Source: an uncultured Clostridia bacterium (GTDB lineage Bacteria > Bacillota > Clostridia > Oscillospirales > Oscillospiraceae). Taken from it: DNA of 64,000 nucleotides. The position numbers and the translations under genes were made by a program. The stretch spans positions 1-64,000 of the forward strand of contig CANSSG010000010.1 in the NCBI GenBank assembly GCA_947649615.1. The letters run 5' to 3'. Each line of letters begins with the position of its first letter. The first letter of the stretch is position 1. The notes beneath the pieces were generated by a model. That model searched no databases, was not told where the DNA came from, and saw only the letters and a list, made by a program, of their open reading frames with translations. Below, in pieces: positions 14,979-24,005 of the stretch.

Positions 14979-15944
14979 TCATAAATTGACCGCGTTCTCT
15001 GGCTTACCGTCCAGGAACGCCCGCAGGTTCCCCACCGCGATGCCCAGCAGCCGCCGCCGCGCTTCCAGGGGCGCCCAGGCAATATGGGGCGTGATGACGC
15101 AGTTTTTCGCCCGCAGGAGGGGGCTGTCCGCCGGGAGAGGCTCCGTCTCCGCCACGTCTACCCCGGCGCCGTAGAGCTTGCCGCTCTCCAAGGCGTCCGC
15201 TACATCCTGCTCCACAATCAGCGGGCCGCGGCTGGTATTCAGCAAAATCGCGCCGTCTTTCATCTTGGCGATGGCCTCCTTGCCGATGATGCCCTTGGTC
15301 TCCGGGAAGAGCGGACAGTGGAGGCTGACAACATCGCTGCGGCGCAGGACTTCCTCCAGCGCCGCGTAGGGCGCGGGGCGCTCCCCGGCCTGCCAGGGAT
15401 GGGGTCCGGTGGCGATAACCGTCATGCCCAGGGCTTTGGCGATTTCCCCTACAGCCTGGCCAATGCTGCCGTAGCCGATGATGCCCATGGTTTTTCCCGC
15501 AAGCTCCATCAGGGAACCGTCCCAGAAACAGTAGTCAATGGATTCGCTCCACCGGCCCTCGTGGACGGCGCGGTCATGGTGTCCTACCTTGTGGCAGATT
15601 TCCAGCAGCAGCGCAATGGTAAGCTGGGCTACCGACGCGGTGCCGTAGCCGGGGACGTTGCATACGGGGATGCCTTTTTCCCGGGCGGCTTCTGTGTCTA
15701 CCACGTTGTAGCCTGTAGAGAGCAGGCCCACATACCGCGCCTGGGGGCAGCGGTTCAGGATGGAGCGGGTGATGGGGGTTTTATTCGTCAGGATGATTTC
15801 GCAGCCGCCGATGCGCCGGACAATCTCGTCCTCATCTTCCACAGGGGTGCGGTCGTAAACCGTTACCTCACCCATGGCTTCAAAGCCGCTCCAGTCCATG
15901 TCGCCGGGGTTCAGGCAGTAGCCGTCCAAAATTACGATTTTCAT
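14979..15944 (-). CDS. D-2-hydroxyacid dehydrogenase (hydroxypyruvate reductase-like)
   Basis: A 321-residue NAD-dependent reductase of 2-oxoacids. The Rossmann motif MGIIGYGSIGQAVGEIAKAL lies mid-protein; the catalytic Arg is in LNTSRGPLI, the Glu in VDVAETEPLP and the His in VITPHIAWAP. The substrate loop LLSTGYNVVD and the YCFWDGSLMELAGKT segment are typical of the glycerate dehydrogenase/hydroxypyruvate reductase branch rather than lactate or phosphoglycerate dehydrogenases. ATG 15944 follows TTGGAGGAAAG. It stands alone between two terminators. Confidence 0.9.
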   Translation of the reverse strand: MKIVILDGYCLNPGDMDWSGFEAMGEVTVYDRTPVEDEDEIVRRIGGCEIILTNKTPITRSILNRCPQARYVGLLSTGYNVVDTEAAREKGIPVCNVPGYGTASVAQLTIALLLEICHKVGHHDRAVHEGRWSESIDYCFWDGSLMELAGKTMGIIGYGSIGQAVGEIAKALGMTVIATGPHPWQAGERPAPYAALEEVLRRSDVVSLHCPLFPETKGIIGKEAIAKMKDGAILLNTSRGPLIVEQDVADALESGKLYGAGVDVAETEPLPADSPLLRAKNCVITPHIAWAPLEARRRLLGIAVGNLRAFLDGKPENAVNL

Positions 15945-16042
15945 TCGCTTTCCTCCAAATCGGCGCGGACGCGCCGGTGGTTATTTTCCCATTCTATACC
16001 AAAACCGGGGGATTCGCAAGGGGCAGATTGCCGCCCCGCCTA

Positions 16043-16086
16043 TAAAACAGCCCTACTCAGCCCACCGGGCGGCAGGCTGAGTAGGG
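16043..16086 (-). terminator. Terminator of the P-type-ATPase-like gene
   Basis: A perfect 12-bp stem (16051-16062 with 16075-16086). On the minus strand it is followed by TGTTTTA (16050-16044). Confidence 0.88.
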
Positions 16087-16090
16087 AGGG

Positions 16091-18478
16091 CTACGCTTTA
16101 TCCGCCGTTGCCACCAGCGGCAGCATCGGCACCGCCCACAACAGCAGAAACGTCAGCAGCAGCATGGGCGTCAGCACGGAATAGCTGTGGGTAAAGGTCA
16201 GGTAAAAGCCCAGCAGCGCGCCGGCTATGCCGCTGAAAATGGAGAGCAGGTTGCCGACCATCACCGTCTGGCACAGGCGGCGGCTGTCCACCGCCAGGAA
16301 GGCGTAGGGCAGCAGGCTGTCGCGGTAGAGGATGCCGTCCGGCCCTTCCGCCTCCCGGTCCGGCTCGGAGAGGGCCAGGCGGTCATCCAGTTCCAACAGC
16401 TCGGACGCGCCGTTGATGCCAAAGCGGGCTTTCATGAATTTCGGCGTCAGGGTACCGTCACGGGTGGCGAGGGCAAGCTTGAAGCCGTTGCGCCGTAGGA
16501 TGCGGAGCGCGTACTCTACCGGCTCGGCGGCGGCGTATTTAATGGTAAACACCGCCGTTAACTCCCCGTCCACCGCCAGGCAGATTACCGTTTTTGACGA
16601 CACGCTGGGGGGCAGGCGCACCGCCTGATGGCGCATGAAGGTGGGGGTGCCTACCAGCACCGTCTCGCCGTGGATCATGCCGCCCAGACCGCCGTCGTCG
16701 TGGATGTGGAAGTGCTCCATCGCCTGGCAGGAGACGTGGTTTTTCCGCACGGCGTCCTTGAACACCCGGGCCAGCAGCCCGCCGCCTTGGATCGCCAGGG
16801 TGGCGGTGTAGGAGAGGGCGCGGTTCTGCTCCTCCCCATAAACCCGGATATCTGCCAGGCGGGCCATCCCGGCGGGGAATAAATCGGTGTCCGTGACCAC
16901 GAACCGTTTGCCGGCGGCGAAGGCCGCCGCGCCGTACATGCCCGCCACAGCCGCGCCGTTTTTCGCCAGATGGCAGGCGATCCTGCCGTAAGGGACGCTG
17001 AAGGCCAGGGGGAAGGCCAGGGGCGAGGCGGCGCACAGCACCGCCGACCAGCACCATAAAAAGTCCTGCGGCCGGTCTTGGCCCACCGTAGCCAGCGCGG
17101 CGAATACCAGCGACGCCGCCGCCAGAACGGGCAGCAGCAGCCTTTGCCACTGGGTTGATGTATCCTCCATGGCGGCGCGGGTATAAAAGCCCACGCCGGA
17201 GGAGTTGCCCCGGGCGATGCCGTGTTCGCCGCAGGCCGCCGCCTTGGCCGGCTCGCCCATGGCGGCCATGCGGAAGGTCTCCGCCATGCCCTTGTGCCAG
17301 CACTTCAGCCCCCATAAGGCGCACACGCTGATGACGGCGGCGATTCCGCCCAGAGGCGCGGCGTCGGTCCGTTCCGGCAGCAGCAGCATGGTCATTTCAT
17401 CCAGCAGCGTCACGGCGGACGCCAGCAGGGCGGTGGCATGAATGGTCCAGAACCCGTCCCGCAGGCCAAAGACTGCGGCGCGGTACACCGGCCAGCAGAG
17501 AATCGTCAGCGCCGCCTGGGCCACCAGGACGCACAGCGCCGCATTATCGGCGCTGTCGCTGAAAAACGGCACCATTATGCCGCACTGGCTCAAAAGCCAA
17601 GGCGCCCACAAAACTGCCAGCACTGCGCTGGAAAAAATCAAGGCCCGGCGGCATTCCCAGTAGCGCCGCTTATGACGGCTGGCGGTCTCGGCGGCCGGCG
17701 GCTCCCGGCCTATGTCCGGCAGGGCGCGGCGGCTGGCAGGCTCCCGGCGCTTGACGGCGGACCTGGGGCGGCGGGCCAGCGCCTTTTCCAGACGTTGGCG
17801 GAATTTCTCCTGCCGCTTTTCCTGCTCCTCTTTTACCGCGTCCACTGTGCTGGCGACTACGTCTTCCATGGAGACGGCAGGCTCTTCCGGCTCCGGCGCA
17901 GGCTCCTCCGGCGGGGGGGCGGCTTCTGGCGCGGGGGTTTCCGGCTCCGGGGGTTCCGGTTCTGGCTCCGGGGGGGATTTTACGATGTGCAGTCCCTCCG
18001 CCGCGGCAAAATCATCCCAAAAGGCCAAATCCAGAAGCTCCTCGTACAGCTCGTCCATCTCGGGCAGTTCCGGCTCCGGGGATGGCTGGGAAGCGTCCGG
18101 CCCTTCCTCCGGCGGGGACGGCTGCATCCGGATGATTTTGGGCGGCTCCGGTTTGGGCCGGGTGCGGCGCAGGAATCCCCGGCGGGGGGGCGGCTCCGGT
18201 TCCTCCTCCGGTTCCGGCGGGGGAGGGGCGGGTTCTGCTTCCGGCTCCGGCTCCGGCGCGGGTTCCGGTGCTGGCTCCGGCGCAGAACCGGACGCTTCCT
18301 CCGGCTCCGGGGCGGGCGCAGGCTCCTCTGCCGGGGGCGGCGGGCCGTTGCCGTACTCCGCCAGAATGTCGTCCAGACTGAAAGGCGCGTCCTCCGGCAG
18401 ATCGACGCCCAGCAGCAAACGCTGGGTGTCCATCAGGGCGGGGTCTATCTGGTTGTTGTTATCCTTATGATCTGTCAT
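16091..18478 (-). CDS. Degenerate P-type ATPase-like membrane protein with Pro/Glu-rich N-terminus
   Basis: 795 residues. Residues about 45-210 are almost only Pro, Glu and Ala with few hydrophobics, so disordered. From about 275 follows a P1B-ATPase layout: membrane helices, then AASPLAFPLAFSVPYGR in place of the CPC-LATP helix, KNGAAVAGMYGAAAF in place of the KGG..LE hinge, and FVVTDTDLFPAG where DKTGT should be. Later, VLVGTPTFMRH and FKLALATRDG stand where the N-domain and TGD motifs belong; the GDGxND motif is absent. It should therefore not pump by the normal cycle. ATG 18478 is chosen over GTG 18499 because GGAGG lies between. No partner gene is evident. Confidence 0.75.
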   Translation of the reverse strand: MTDHKDNNNQIDPALMDTQRLLLGVDLPEDAPFSLDDILAEYGNGPPPPAEEPAPAPEPEEASGSAPEPAPEPAPEPEPEAEPAPPPPEPEEEPEPPPRRGFLRRTRPKPEPPKIIRMQPSPPEEGPDASQPSPEPELPEMDELYEELLDLAFWDDFAAAEGLHIVKSPPEPEPEPPEPETPAPEAAPPPEEPAPEPEEPAVSMEDVVASTVDAVKEEQEKRQEKFRQRLEKALARRPRSAVKRREPASRRALPDIGREPPAAETASRHKRRYWECRRALIFSSAVLAVLWAPWLLSQCGIMVPFFSDSADNAALCVLVAQAALTILCWPVYRAAVFGLRDGFWTIHATALLASAVTLLDEMTMLLLPERTDAAPLGGIAAVISVCALWGLKCWHKGMAETFRMAAMGEPAKAAACGEHGIARGNSSGVGFYTRAAMEDTSTQWQRLLLPVLAAASLVFAALATVGQDRPQDFLWCWSAVLCAASPLAFPLAFSVPYGRIACHLAKNGAAVAGMYGAAAFAAGKRFVVTDTDLFPAGMARLADIRVYGEEQNRALSYTATLAIQGGGLLARVFKDAVRKNHVSCQAMEHFHIHDDGGLGGMIHGETVLVGTPTFMRHQAVRLPPSVSSKTVICLAVDGELTAVFTIKYAAAEPVEYALRILRRNGFKLALATRDGTLTPKFMKARFGINGASELLELDDRLALSEPDREAEGPDGILYRDSLLPYAFLAVDSRRLCQTVMVGNLLSIFSGIAGALLGFYLTFTHSYSVLTPMLLLTFLLLWAVPMLPLVATADKA

Positions 18479-18551
18479 AAAAAAGTCACTTTCCTCCACC
18501 GTGGCTGGTGAAAGCTGCTATTATTTCCAAAAGAAAGGTCCGGAAGCAATG

Positions 18552-19307
18552 TCAAGTCCTCTGCCGCAGCGCCTCGAACAGCAGCACCGCCGCTGCTGCG
18601 GAAGCGTTCAGGGAATTGATGCGGCCCTTCATGGGGATGCTCACCAGGTAATCGCAGCCCTCCTGTACCAGACGGCCCATGCCGTCCCCCTCGCTGCCGA
18701 TGACGATGGCGGCGGGAGAGCGCAGGTCCGCTTCATAAAGGGGCGTAGTCCCTCCGGCGGCGGCGCCGAAAATCCACAGGCCCTTTTTCTGCAAATCCTT
18801 CAGCAGGGATGGGATGTTAGGCACCCGGGCCACGGGGAGATAGCTTACCGCGCCGGCGCTGGTTTTGGCTACCACGGCGGTCAGGCCCGCGCTGCGGCGT
18901 TTGGGGATGATGACCCCGTGCGCCCCGGCGCATTCGGCGGTGCGGATGATGGCTCCCAGGTTGTGGGGGTCGGAAATTTCGTCGCAGACCACCACCAGGG
19001 GCGGCTCCCCTGCGGCGGCGGCTTTTTCCAGGATGTCCTCCACCGTGGCGTAGCTCTGGGCGGCGGCTACGGCGATGACGCCCTGGTGGCTGTGGGTCTC
19101 GCTCATGGCGTCCAGCTTCCGGCGGTCGGCTTCTACCACCACCACGCCCGCCTTTTTCGCCTGGGCGATGATGCGGGAGAGGGTGTGGTCGGTCCCGCCC
19201 TTGGCGGCGTACAGTTTGTCGATGGCCGTCCCGGCCCGGAGGGCTTCGGTGACGGCGTTGCGTCCCTCAATCAAATTTTCCGGGACACGGTCCTCGTAGT
19301 CTCTCAT
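18552..19307 (-). CDS. rlmB: RlmB/TrmH-type 23S rRNA 2'-O-methyltransferase
   Basis: The 251-residue SPOUT enzyme that methylates a ribose of 23S rRNA (G2251 in E. coli). An N-terminal RNA-binding domain (LIEGRNAVTEALRAG, SHQGVIAVAA) precedes the knotted domain with motif 1 DPHNLGAIIRTAECAGAHGV, motif 2 AIVIGSEGDGMGRL and motif 3 INSLNASAAAAVLLFEALR. All three cofactor motifs are intact. Start ATG 19307 follows AAGGAGCC. In this class the enzyme is normally about 250 aa. It lies divergent from ftsH. Confidence 0.93.
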   Translation of the reverse strand: MRDYEDRVPENLIEGRNAVTEALRAGTAIDKLYAAKGGTDHTLSRIIAQAKKAGVVVVEADRRKLDAMSETHSHQGVIAVAAAQSYATVEDILEKAAAAGEPPLVVVCDEISDPHNLGAIIRTAECAGAHGVIIPKRRSAGLTAVVAKTSAGAVSYLPVARVPNIPSLLKDLQKKGLWIFGAAAGGTTPLYEADLRSPAAIVIGSEGDGMGRLVQEGCDYLVSIPMKGRINSLNASAAAAVLLFEALRQRT

Positions 19308-19461
19308 GACGGCTCCTTCTCCCGGCGGCGGCCCAGAAAAGGGGCTGGTAATCTCCGCCGGGCATACACAAAACTGGTGATATGCCCACAGTATACCACA
19401 TAACTACCCCGCCGGGAAAGAGGTATTCACAGAAATTTCACAGAAAATCTACAGACAGTCC

Positions 19462-19490
19462 TTGTGGCGGGGGCGATTTTGTGATAGGAT
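19462..19490 (+). promoter_or_regulatory. Possible promoter of ftsH
   Basis: TTGTGG (19462-19467), 17-bp spacer, TAGGAT (19485-19490), 61 bp before the start codon. Both boxes are only moderate matches. Confidence 0.45.
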
Positions 19491-19551
19491 GCACTTTAGA
19501 CGCTTCCGGGCGGCGTGTGTGTCCGTCCGAAAGGGATAGAAGGAGAACAAA

Positions 19552-21615
19552 ATGGATAACAACCAAAACAACAACAATAACAACAAAAATAAGAAAAATG
19601 TAAACGGACTTCTTATCCTGGTGGTCTGGGCCGTGGCGCTGACGGTGGTGTTCAACTACCTTTCCGCCGCCAGCCGCCAGGCCAATACGGCGGCCTCCAC
19701 CCACGAGATTATGTATACCGAGCTTTTGGACATGGTGGACGCGGGCCAGGTGGAGAAAGTGCTTCTGGTGGACGGGCGGCTGGAGATCACCCCCACGGAG
19801 GGCTACGTCTACACGGACGGGGACGGCAATACTTACGACAAGAACTACACCCTGTTCACCGTACCCATCTCCGGGGCCATCGCGGACCTCATTGAGCGGA
19901 TCGACGAAAACGGGGGCGAATTCAGCTACCCCTACGTGCCAGAGATGTCCCCCATCCTGGAGTTCATGGTCGTTTACATCCTGCCTACGGCGCTGCTTAT
20001 CGGGGCGTTCATGCTGTTTATGAACCTGATGGCCAAGCGTGGGGGCGGCATCGGCGGCATTGGCAGCGTGGGCAAGTCCAACGCCAAGGTCTACATGGAA
20101 AAGACCACCGGCGTTACCTTCGCCGACGTGGCCGGGCAGGACGAGGCCAAGGAATCCCTGGTGGAGATCATCGACTTCCTCCACAACCCCGGCAAGTACA
20201 CCGCCATCGGCGCGAAGCTTCCCAAGGGCGCGCTGCTGGTGGGGTCTCCGGGTACCGGCAAGACCCTCCTGGCCAAGGCTGTGGCCGGGGAGGCGGGCGT
20301 ACCCTTCTTCTCCATTTCCGGCTCCGGGTTCGTGGAGATGTTCGTGGGCGTGGGCGCGAGCCGGGTCCGGGATTTGTTCCAGGAAGCGGCCAAGGTGGCG
20401 CCCTGCATCATCTTTATCGACGAAATCGACGCCATCGGCAAAACCCGGGATTCCCGTTTCGGTGGCGGCAACGACGAGCGGGAACAGACCTTGAACCAGC
20501 TCCTTGCCGAAATGGACGGATTTGACCCCAGCAAGGGCATCATCGTCCTGGCCGCGACCAACCGCCCCGAGGTGCTGGACAAGGCGCTGCTGCGGCCCGG
20601 GCGGTTTGACCGGCGGATCACCGTGGACCGGCCCAACCTGGCGGGGCGGCTTGCCACTTTGCAGGTTCACACCCGGAAAATCCGTATGGCGGAGGATGTG
20701 GATTTGAATAAGATTGCCCAGGCTACTGCCGGGTGCGTAGGCGCGGATTTGGCGAATACCGTCAATGAGGCCGCCCTCCGGGCGGTGCGGCACAACCGCC
20801 ATGCGGTGAACCAGGAGGATTTGCTGGCTTCCTTCGAGGTGGTCATTGCCGGCGCGGAGAAAAAGGGTACCGTCATTACCGAGCAGGAAAAGAGGATTAT
20901 CGCCTACCATGAGGTGGGCCACGCCCTGGCGGCGGCGAAGCAGAAAAACGCCCAGCCTGTGACGAAAATCACCATCGTCCCCCACACCGAGGGGGCCTTG
21001 GGCTACACCCTCCACCTGCCGGAGGAAGAGAAGTTCCTCATGAGCAAGGACGACATCCTCACGGAAATCCGGACCCTGCTGGCGGGGCGGTGCGCGGAAG
21101 AGCTGGTATTTGACACCCAAACCTCCGGCGCGGCCAACGACATCGAGCGGGCCACGGAGCTGGCCCGGAACCTGGTGGCCCGGTTCGGCATGAATGAGAA
21201 ATTCGGCATGATGGCCCTGGGCAGCGTCCAGAGCCAGTACTTGGACGGCGGCTACAGCATGAACTGCGCCCAGGAGACCTTCGCCCTGGCGGACAAGGAA
21301 GTGGCGGCGCTGCTGCAAAAGTGCCACGACGAGGCCAAGGCGCTGTTGGAGGAAAACCGGGAGATGCTGGACAAAATCGCCTCCTACCTCTTTGAAAAAG
21401 AGACCATTACCGGTTCCCAGATGATGGCGATTCTGGACGGCCGGGACCCGGATAAGGAGGATTATTACGGCGTTCCCGCCAAGGCCGAAGCGCCCGCGAT
21501 TGAGCCGCCTGCGAAGCACATCAACATCGTGAGCGAGCCGGTTCCTATGCCGGCGGTTTCCGGGGATGCTTCTGAGGAGGCGCCTTCCGGGGACGGGAAG
21601 GGGACAGAAGCGTGA
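19552..21615 (+). CDS. ftsH: ATP-dependent zinc metalloprotease FtsH
   Basis: The 687-residue membrane-anchored AAA protease that extracts and degrades membrane and unstable cytoplasmic proteins. Two membrane spans (about 18-37 and 137-159) enclose an external domain. The AAA module has Walker A GSPGTGKT (231-238), Walker B IIFIDEID, the [23 protein letters not shown], and the zinc site HEVGH (453-457; Val where Ala is usual). The N-terminus is unusual: 12 of the first 18 residues are Asn. It is preceded by AGAAGGAGAAC. An acidic Pro-rich tail ends the protein. Confidence 0.96.
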   Translation: MDNNQNNNNNNKNKKNVNGLLILVVWAVALTVVFNYLSAASRQANTAASTHEIMYTELLDMVDAGQVEKVLLVDGRLEITPTEGYVYTDGDGNTYDKNYTLFTVPISGAIADLIERIDENGGEFSYPYVPEMSPILEFMVVYILPTALLIGAFMLFMNLMAKRGGGIGGIGSVGKSNAKVYMEKTTGVTFADVAGQDEAKESLVEIIDFLHNPGKYTAIGAKLPKGALLVGSPGTGKTLLAKAVAGEAGVPFFSISGSGFVEMFVGVGASRVRDLFQEAAKVAPCIIFIDEIDAIGKTRDSRFGGGNDEREQTLNQLLAEMDGFDPSKGIIVLAATNRPEVLDKALLRPGRFDRRITVDRPNLAGRLATLQVHTRKIRMAEDVDLNKIAQATAGCVGADLANTVNEAALRAVRHNRHAVNQEDLLASFEVVIAGAEKKGTVITEQEKRIIAYHEVGHALAAAKQKNAQPVTKITIVPHTEGALGYTLHLPEEEKFLMSKDDILTEIRTLLAGRCAEELVFDTQTSGAANDIERATELARNLVARFGMNEKFGMMALGSVQSQYLDGGYSMNCAQETFALADKEVAALLQKCHDEAKALLEENREMLDKIASYLFEKETITGSQMMAILDGRDPDKEDYYGVPAKAEAPAIEPPAKHINIVSEPVPMPAVSGDASEEAPSGDGKGTEA

Positions 21616-21687
21616 TCCCGTACGGCGGAGCCGCGAAACGGTTCCGCCGTACCCGCATATATAAAATTGTGCAGGAGGAAGAAGCAT

Positions 21688-22695
21688 ATGGAATACGTTA
21701 CGTTGGGAAAAACCGGCCTGCGGGTCTCCCGCATGGGTTTAGGAGGCATCCCCATCCAGCGGGTAGGCGCGGCGGAAGCGAAGGCCCTTATTGACGCCCT
21801 GGAAGCGAACGGGGTCAACTTCATCGACTCCGCCCGGGGCTACAGCATCAGCGAGGAGTTGCTGGGCCAAGCCCTGGAAGGCCGCCGGGACAAGTTTGTG
21901 CTGGCGACCAAAACGATGAGCCGGGACAAGGAGGGCATGGCGAAGGATATCGAAACCAGCCTGAAAAATTTCCGGACGGACTACATCGACCTCTATCAGG
22001 TCCACAACCCCACGCCCCAGCAGTTGGAGCAGGTCTGCGCGTCCGGCGGCGCGCTGGAGGCCCTGCTGGAAGCCAAGGCGGCGGGAAAGGTCGGCCATCT
22101 GGGCATTACCGCCCACTCCCCGGAGACCTTCCGGCGGGCGCTGGAACTGGATTGGGTGGAGACCGTCATGTTCCCCTACAACATCGTGGAGAGCCAGGGG
22201 ACGGATTTGATGGAGCAGGCGAAAAAGCAGAACGTAGGGTTTATCAACATGAAATCCCTGGCAGGCGGCGCGATTGAGGACGCGCGGCTGGCGATGCGGT
22301 TCGCTTCGTCCAATCCTAACGTAACGGTGGTTCTGCCCGGTATGTTCAAGCCCGAGGAGGTCGCCGCCAACGCCGCCGCCGTGGCGGATACATCCCCCCT
22401 GACGGAGGAAGAGCTGGCAAAAGTGGACGCTATGCGGAAAGAACTGGGTACCTCCTTCTGCCGCCGGTGCAACTACTGCGCGCCCTGCACGGTAGGCATC
22501 GACATCCCGAACCAGTTCGTGTTCCACGGCTACCTCAGCCGCTACGGCTTGCAGGATTGGGCCAAGGCCCGCTACGGCGCGTTGAAGGCCCACGCGGGAG
22601 ACTGCGTCGCCTGCGGCGCGTGTGAGGAACGGTGTCCGTATCAGCTGCCAATCCGTGAGATGCTGAAAAAGGTCGCGGCGGATTTTGGGATGTGA
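21688..22695 (+). CDS. Aldo-keto reductase with C-terminal 4Fe-4S domain
   Basis: A 335-residue oxidoreductase. Residues 1-270 form the aldo-keto reductase barrel (YVTLGKTGLRVSRMGLGGIP, with DSARGY, ATKTM and LGITAHSPETF). The end holds two cysteine clusters: CRRCNYCAPC at about 257 and CVACGACEERCPY near 310, of which the second is a classic 4Fe-4S motif. Fe-S-containing aldo-keto reductases occur widely in clostridia, but their substrates are undefined. Start ATG 21688 follows GCAGGAGGAAG. It sits 72 bp after ftsH and is separated from the next gene by a long hairpin. Confidence 0.9.
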   Translation: MEYVTLGKTGLRVSRMGLGGIPIQRVGAAEAKALIDALEANGVNFIDSARGYSISEELLGQALEGRRDKFVLATKTMSRDKEGMAKDIETSLKNFRTDYIDLYQVHNPTPQQLEQVCASGGALEALLEAKAAGKVGHLGITAHSPETFRRALELDWVETVMFPYNIVESQGTDLMEQAKKQNVGFINMKSLAGGAIEDARLAMRFASSNPNVTVVLPGMFKPEEVAANAAAVADTSPLTEEELAKVDAMRKELGTSFCRRCNYCAPCTVGIDIPNQFVFHGYLSRYGLQDWAKARYGALKAHAGDCVACGACEERCPYQLPIREMLKKVAADFGM

Positions 22696-22740
22696 CCCTG
22701 CCGGCCCCTTTTCTGAAAAAGGACGCAAAGCATCTTCTTT

Positions 22741-22782
22741 GACACGCAGGCGCACAGGCTTTGGCCTGTGCGCCTGCGTGTC
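22741..22782. terminator. Perfect 19-bp hairpin between convergent genes
   Basis: 22741-22759 pairs perfectly with 22764-22782 around the loop TTTG. It overlaps the last base of the araC-type stop codon. No T-run follows on either strand, so it is a strong structure but an imperfect terminator. Confidence 0.7.
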
Positions 22783-23642
22783 TACAGCGTCTCGCCCCCG
22801 TCCTTCCGCCTGCACCGCTTCCGGTATTCCATAGGGCTGCTGCCTTCCAGACGCCGGAAGCTTTGGGAAAAATAACTCAGGGAGGAAAAGCCTAAAATCT
22901 GCGCGATTTGCGAGAGGGTATGGTCCGTCTCCTGTAGGAGGAACTTGCTCTCTTGGATCCGCCGGGCAATCAGATAGCTGATGGGGGAGGTCTGGAACTC
23001 CTTCTGAAAGGCGTGGGAGAGGTGGTACTTGCTGATGTGGGCCAATCCGGCAAGCTGGTCCAGGGTCAGGTTTTCCTTGAAATGGTTGTCGATGTACCGC
23101 CGCACCAGGCCGCATTCCCGGCTGGCGCCCGTCCCAGCCGCAGCGCCCTCCGGGGCGCTGCCCAGGGCAAAGTCCGCCCGCCGCCGCAGACGCCGCAGGA
23201 TCACTTCCAGCAAGTTCTGGCAAATAGCGGCGCACCCCGCCTGCTGCGCCCGGATTTCCCGGACGATAATCCGCAGGCAGGCGGACACAGTTTCCTGCTC
23301 CTCGCCCATGTGCAGCAGTGCGCAGTCCCCGGCGTCCGCCAACGCCTCCAGCCCTTCCACCCCCAGCACCACATATTCCATAGGGCTTCCGCCGGTGCTG
23401 GTTTCGGTGTGTGGGACGCCGGCGTTTACCACCACCAGGTCGTTGATGGCCACAGGGAAGGTCTCCTGCCGGACTTGGAACGCGCCGTGGCCTTTGGTGA
23501 TGAAAAACAGCTCCGCACAGGCGTGGGTGTGGAAGGCGGAGTTCCATTCCTCGCTGTATTGCGCGCAGGATACATACAGCAGCCTTGCCCTCCCGCAGTC
23601 CTCCTCGCGGTTCCGGGGCAGTACATAGCGCAGCGTACTCAT
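22782..23642 (-). CDS. AraC-family regulator beside the GNB/LNB operon
   Basis: A 286-residue activator-type regulator. The N-terminal cupin domain (AFHTHACAELFFITKGHG, then VAINDLVVVNAGVPHTE) would bind a sugar. The C-terminal domain has two helix-turn-helix motifs (LTLDQLAGLAHISKYHLSHAF and LSQIAQILGFSSLSYFSQSFRR, each given partly) and the SPMEYRKR signature end. It starts at ATG 23642 after GAGGAGG. It is divergent from the galacto-N-biose import and phosphorolysis genes, which are its most likely targets. Confidence 0.9.
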   Translation of the reverse strand: MSTLRYVLPRNREEDCGRARLLYVSCAQYSEEWNSAFHTHACAELFFITKGHGAFQVRQETFPVAINDLVVVNAGVPHTETSTGGSPMEYVVLGVEGLEALADAGDCALLHMGEEQETVSACLRIIVREIRAQQAGCAAICQNLLEVILRRLRRRADFALGSAPEGAAAGTGASRECGLVRRYIDNHFKENLTLDQLAGLAHISKYHLSHAFQKEFQTSPISYLIARRIQESKFLLQETDHTLSQIAQILGFSSLSYFSQSFRRLEGSSPMEYRKRCRRKDGGETL

Positions 23643-23704
23643 GGGGCGGCCCTCCTCTTATTCGCAAGATTCTAAAAACGAAATAAACCGGATGCCCTCC
23701 CACT

Positions 23705-23733
23705 ATTATAAATCCTTTTATTTCATTGTGCAA
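23705..23733 (-). promoter_or_regulatory. Promoter of the AraC-type gene
   Basis: On the minus strand TTGCAC (23733-23728), 17-bp spacer, TATAAT (23710-23705), about 60 bp before the start codon. Confidence 0.8.
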
Positions 23734-23808
23734 CTGGTAAAAAAACTTCCCCATGCGGGGCGATATTTTGCCGTTATCCCGGGGCTTCCAGGGGGCTGAA
23801 GGCGAAAA

Positions 23809-23826
23809 TTTGGAAATCTGTCCAAA
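23809..23826. promoter_or_regulatory. Inverted repeat upstream of the transport operon
   Basis: TTTGGA (23809-23814) and TCCAAA (23821-23826) with a 6-bp gap, about 80 bp upstream of the operon's -35 box. A possible binding site, for instance for the AraC protein. Confidence 0.3.
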
Positions 23827-23903
23827 CCGCCGGGGAAAGCGGCTGCGGTTTTCCGACAAAACGCAAAAGAGCAATATCTATAAAAACCACAGCAACAATA
23901 GAA

Positions 23904-23931
23904 TTGTATCTCTCCGCTATTTCTGTATACT
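23904..23931 (+). promoter_or_regulatory. Promoter of the GNB/LNB operon
   Basis: TTGTAT (23904-23909), 16-bp spacer, TATACT (23926-23931). The weak -35 would fit an activator-dependent promoter. Confidence 0.6.
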
Positions 23932-24005
23932 GTTATATGTAAGGTGCGGGGATTCCCTTTTCCCGCGCAGCAAAATGGTTTGAAATTTTATGGAGGAAAT
24001 TGGAC

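Noticed and set aside
17900-18350. Tandem repeat or recombination hotspot in the Pro/Glu-coding stretch
   Set aside because: The DNA is simple and GC-rich but follows one continuous open frame with irregular Pro/Glu spacing, so it is low-complexity coding sequence.
19438-21687. A 749-codon open frame antisense to ftsH
   Set aside because: It mirrors ftsH codons in a GC-rich genome, has no ribosome-binding site, and its translation is low-complexity His/Gln/Gly/Val-rich with no family match.
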